A stretch of DNA of 64,000 nt from Branchiostoma floridae. Lineage: Eukaryota > Chordata > Leptocardii > Amphioxiformes > Branchiostomatidae. Below the pieces are notes generated by a model that saw only the letters and a list, made by a program, of their open reading frames with translations, was not told where the DNA came from and searched no databases. Below, one piece after another: positions 60,086 through 64,000 of the stretch. Within the stretch, counting starts at the first letter, position 1, and the number at the start of each line of letters is the position of its first letter. The DNA is taken from assembly GCF_000003815.2 (NCBI RefSeq), contig NC_049981.1, positions 22,920,255 through 22,984,254 on the forward strand, read 5' to 3'. Both the position numbers and the translations under genes were made by a program.

Positions 60086-63000
60086 TTGCCATTTTGGATG
60101 GTGACATATACTATATAGTAAGCAGTCCTGTGTACTCACTGTTCTAGGGTGAAAACAAGCTGAGCCATAGCGAAGCCACATTCAACTAGCTAGATGAAAA
60201 AGCTGATTGCTTTACCTCAGTGGAAGATGACTGCTCATGTTTATTTGTACATTTCACCTTATGCATAAACATTGCAAAATATTAGTGGTCAGACACTATA
60301 AGCTACTATAACTTGGAAAAAGGTCTGTCAGGCTGTCCCCAAGGTTATCCGTGTCCCGTAGTCCAGTACTTACAAGAATAAAAACATGGTATGTTTGTTT
60401 TTTGTTGTCTCTGTTGAACATGTAACACAGACGGATTCTGCTGAAGTTGCAGGTCGTCTGTTGGATGAATGTTAGAATAGATAAACTGTGTCCCGACTCT
60501 GCCAAACATTGTACCTAACAACTGTGCCATCAGCTTTCCCCATAGAATCAACAGTACTATTGAGGGTGTAACAGTTCATTGGCGAAGGGGAGAACACGTA
60601 AGGAAAGACTCTTTTTGGGGATTCAGGAAATTTGTGAATTTTGGACACTATTTTGGGACGCAATTTCAACTCAAAAGTATGGAAAATCAAGATACATACC
60701 TTTGGCAAGTTTTCAAAAGTATCTAGGCAGTGTTGACACAAAAATACAACCAAACTGGCACAAGTGAGCCCTCTACAAAAGAACCACTTCTTGGTGGTTC
60801 CTTACTAAACAATGGTTCCCCATTGACTATACTGACAACCTGCCCTTATTGACAAGATTTCATCGGTCCACTCAGTGGTCTTCTTAGGCAGTTTCAAGTG
60901 TAGATGCAATTGAAGGTGTCTACCATTAAAAAAAGGATGATTGTCCAAAGACGTTAAACGGTCTTGTGGGACCCTACCTACAATACCCTGTATGTATATG
61001 TTCCTTGTGCTAGAAAAGACACCTGTTGCCAAACACTAAAGTCTGGAGGGCATAGGCCCCTGTTTCTCCAAACAAAGGGTTTGAATAATGGACCCCAAAA
61101 CCCAAATCTGTCATAGTGATGGACAAGTGGGGACCAAGGTCTGGGACTGGACACCAAAACTAGTCTGAGATGCAAGGGTCGAACGGTCAAATGGAAATAC
61201 CTACAGTTATCAAAGATACAAAATGTATAAACTTGACACAAGTTTTAAGTTTGGAAAAGTCTTGATTTTGGTCAAGCATTACTCTGTAAATACTTCCTCA
61301 GATCCATTCTACACTAAGCGTATATCATTGGAAAGCTTATTTAGTGACCTCATGTTTGTTATGATCATACTTTGAGTAACCAGGGCTACATATGTTAGTA
61401 GCTCCCCAAAAGATGTTATTCTAAATCTAATTGTCGATTGTACCGTTTGTCTAAATCATGAAATATTTGTTGTGGTTTTATGCTCCTAGTAGTACCTGCT
61501 TTGACCCCTTGCTATAAACTCGCACCACAAACATCTGCTTTGTCTTACTTTGAACTTCCCCTCCTACCACAAAATTAAGTTCCTAAAACTTGATCAATAC
61601 ACAACTGATCTACTCTACTCTAACAATGATGACTCTAGTCAACTATACTACTACCAACAGCTGTGACAATCAATTTAATTGTCATATCATGTCTGTATAC
61701 ATTACATGTAGTTGTGAACCATCCACTACACTGTATCCTTGTAGTTGTACCATGTCTGATGTTTGTTTTGTTAGAAATTTGTCCAGCAGTGGTCAATTGA
61801 AATTGTTGTACACATTGTTACACTTAGAGTTAGATACACACAGATAAGAACACAACTACTGGTACGTGGTAGACTCCTGTATAATAAACCACAAATGCCA
61901 CATACCAGGTTCCACATGGTTCAGGGTTAGTGTCAACAGCTAATCCCCTCTTAAGCTCCCCCTAATCCTTTCAACACCAAGAAGTGCTTCTCACATGTTT
62001 GCCAAGTATGTGTGAAGTGTGCTGAAGGATTGGTGTACAAGTGGCACATGCTGTAGCTGTCAGGCCCTATCTACTACCCGCCAGACCCCCTGATCACCCC
62101 AGGACAAGTATGTAAACACAGGCTTTATCATAATCCCCTCTAATCTCCTAAGCATCAACACACTAATCCAGACTTGGGGAAGAGGTACAAATTGAGATCT
62201 TACCTTTGTCAGTCGTGTAGCGCTCTTGAAGAAGCTATATACATAGAGGGTGTGAGGTAAAGAGCATGTGTGTTTAGAGGCACCTCTTTGAGTCTGACAG
62301 TGCCATGTGGGCCCTTCCAGATAAAAAATTATTTGGGGGAGAAACTATGTAGGGTCATTTCCTCCCCCAGGGGAGGACCATGTGATCATGTAGCTACTTT
62401 CTCCTTCTTTTTCCTTAGGAGAATTATTAGGAAATCATAAAAAGATATGATTGAAAAATAGAGTTTTTAAAAAAAATTATAATTTCAAATGCATCTTTTG
62501 TTCATGTGCTCTGAAGAGGTCCTGAACTTTTTGCACTTTAACAGGGGTCAGTGCTGAAGCCCCTCCCTCTGATTTTGTGGTAACTCTATCCTCTCAGCTG
62601 GCTCATTCCATAGAGCAATTTATCACTCTCTCGGCCTCCAGCCTACAGGACAGGACTAGCCTACAGTGTACTACATGGACCTCTGGTGTGTATGTACAAG
62701 GAGGACATTTCAGTCCTGGCCTGTGAACAGTGCCTGTTCTAAAGTCTGATTTAAAGAGACCTGTTTCATGGGACTAGCACTTAACCCACCTGGGTGCTCC
62801 AATATTTGAGAGAGCAAGTTTGGGAGCCTACACTACAGTAAGATAAGTGTAGTAGGCTAAGTATCACTTGGTACACAGTAAAGAAATGCAACTAACCTTC
62901 TTGGAAGAGTTATGGTACACAGGTGTGTGACTCCTCTAACCAAATGGTCAAAAAAAAGTTATCTTTTATTTGTCCAGATTTTGGAATGTTTTGCAAAAAA

Positions 63001-63635
63001 TGAAATCACAGTGGCAGAAGAGGAACTTGGATGATTCACAGATCTTTGGAATTAACTTCACTACCTAGTAGTAGTAGTTTTTTCACGATAAATCACTTAG
63101 CTGGAGTGGCTATCTAGTGTGCTAAGTCTTCTTCCTACCTATTGGCTGGTGATTATATTTCGAATTCATACAAGGTGGACAGAAACAAGGTGGACAAGTC
63201 AAGGAGGCAAAACCTGCATTTTTTTTCTTGACAAAAATTAAACCCCTCATAAATGGATCAATTTATAGTTACTGTACTGTTGTATTCTGAGACTATTCTC
63301 ACAAGCTTACAGTTGCCAACCATACATACATATGTGTAAGTAAGTAGCAAGTAGCAACTATTACTTGTGTTGAGAGTCTTATGCCACAGTTAGAGTTCAC
63401 TAGGTCATAACCTCATAGTCTCCACAACATTTAGGCCATCAGAAAATGTGTCAGAGTGCAGGCCATGTTTCAGATTGATCCCCATATTCTGTGATAATGT
63501 TGAATGAGCTGTTTCCCTTCCCTGGGTCTTGCCAAAGTGGCACCACATGTTTTCCCCATCTCAGCCCACTTTATGAGCCATTAGGAGTCAGGTATACCTT
63601 TCATCTGACAGGGAGAATCCTTGAATCCCTCCCCC

Positions 63636-63735
63636 NNNNNNNNNNNNNNNNNNNNNNNNNNNNNNNNNNNNNNNNNNNNNNNNNNNNNNNNNNNNNNNNN
63701 NNNNNNNNNNNNNNNNNNNNNNNNNNNNNNNNNNN
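63636..63735. other. Assembly gap (100 N)
   Basis: Unknown bases in the GBF1 intron. The real size may differ, and a short exon could be hidden here. Confidence 0.99.
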
Positions 63736-64000
63736 GAACTTTATAGTCTTTTTATTTCATGATCAAAGATCAACGTTGCAATGTCTGTTGCAGCTTTGAA
63801 CCAAAAGATGCTGAAATCTCTTCCATATTAGGTATCTTGCTTTCATGACCTGTGAGAATTTGAATTTAAAGCCTTCAGTTGCTCAATAAAACCAAATCAT
63901 TTAGATAAGAAGTTGGCCCACAAAGACCGCAGGAGTTGACCTCTCTGCATCAGATTGATGGAAGTGACCTTGACTGTGGGTGAGAAGGCCCAGGTGGCTA

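Larger units (their letters stand above)
59790..64000 (+). other. GBF1 intron after coding exon 4 (continues past the window)
   Basis: At least 4.2 kb without a recognisable exon. It contains a tRNA-related repeat near 60.0 kb and a 100-bp assembly gap. No AG-bordered segment encoding the expected next GBF1 piece was found. Confidence 0.75.

Overview
The window looks like a piece of an animal nuclear genome, most likely an invertebrate chordate such as amphioxus (Branchiostoma). Coding sequence is very sparse. The recognisable exons have canonical GT/AG borders and introns from 0.7 to 15.7 kb. There are many small DNA-transposon derivatives, frequent TACATGTA-type words and five assembly gaps (runs of N). 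No bacterial gene organisation, CRISPR array or rRNA gene is seen. The organism call is inference.

The one secure gene is GBF1, the Golgi brefeldin A-resistant guanine-nucleotide exchange factor for Arf GTPases, running rightwards. Its first four coding exons (41147-41248, 43043-43109, 58796-58927, 59671-59789) join in frame to give 140 N-terminal residues of the DCB domain. The rest of the gene lies beyond position 64000. A promoter with a perfect CRE, a TATA-like box and a YY1-type element sits at about 39.1-39.36 kb.

At the left edge, a leftward exon (1578-1806, minus strand) could encode the N-terminus of a transcription factor. A possible leftward TATA box, 5' exon and splice donor lie at about 23.66-23.88 kb. 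In vertebrates PITX3 and GBF1 are head-to-head neighbours, so I propose that this exon belongs to a Pitx gene whose homeobox lies left of the window. That identity rests on position, not on a homeobox. If it is right, 1.8-39 kb is a Pitx/GBF1 regulatory interval. Clustered transcription-factor motifs are noted there, including paired FoxH1-type sites with an Nkx2-type site at 19.57-19.72 kb.

The interval and the GBF1 introns also hold mobile elements. Three related elements with asymmetric subterminal inverted repeats and a 3'-terminal hairpin resemble non-autonomous Helentron-type rolling-circle transposons. Two are fused head-to-tail (7705-10218 and 10219-11066) and one is solitary (20541-21384). 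They share sequence modules in a mosaic pattern. There are also a PIF/Harbinger-like MITE (5680-6000, TAA duplications), a Tc1/mariner- or pogo-like MITE (31239-31412, TA duplications), a two-copy foldback family inside GBF1 introns (41288-41439, 46532-46699), a 385-bp palindromic element (48475-48859) and a 679-bp inverted-repeat element (54379-55057). Two perfect hairpins lie back to back at 29919-29976.
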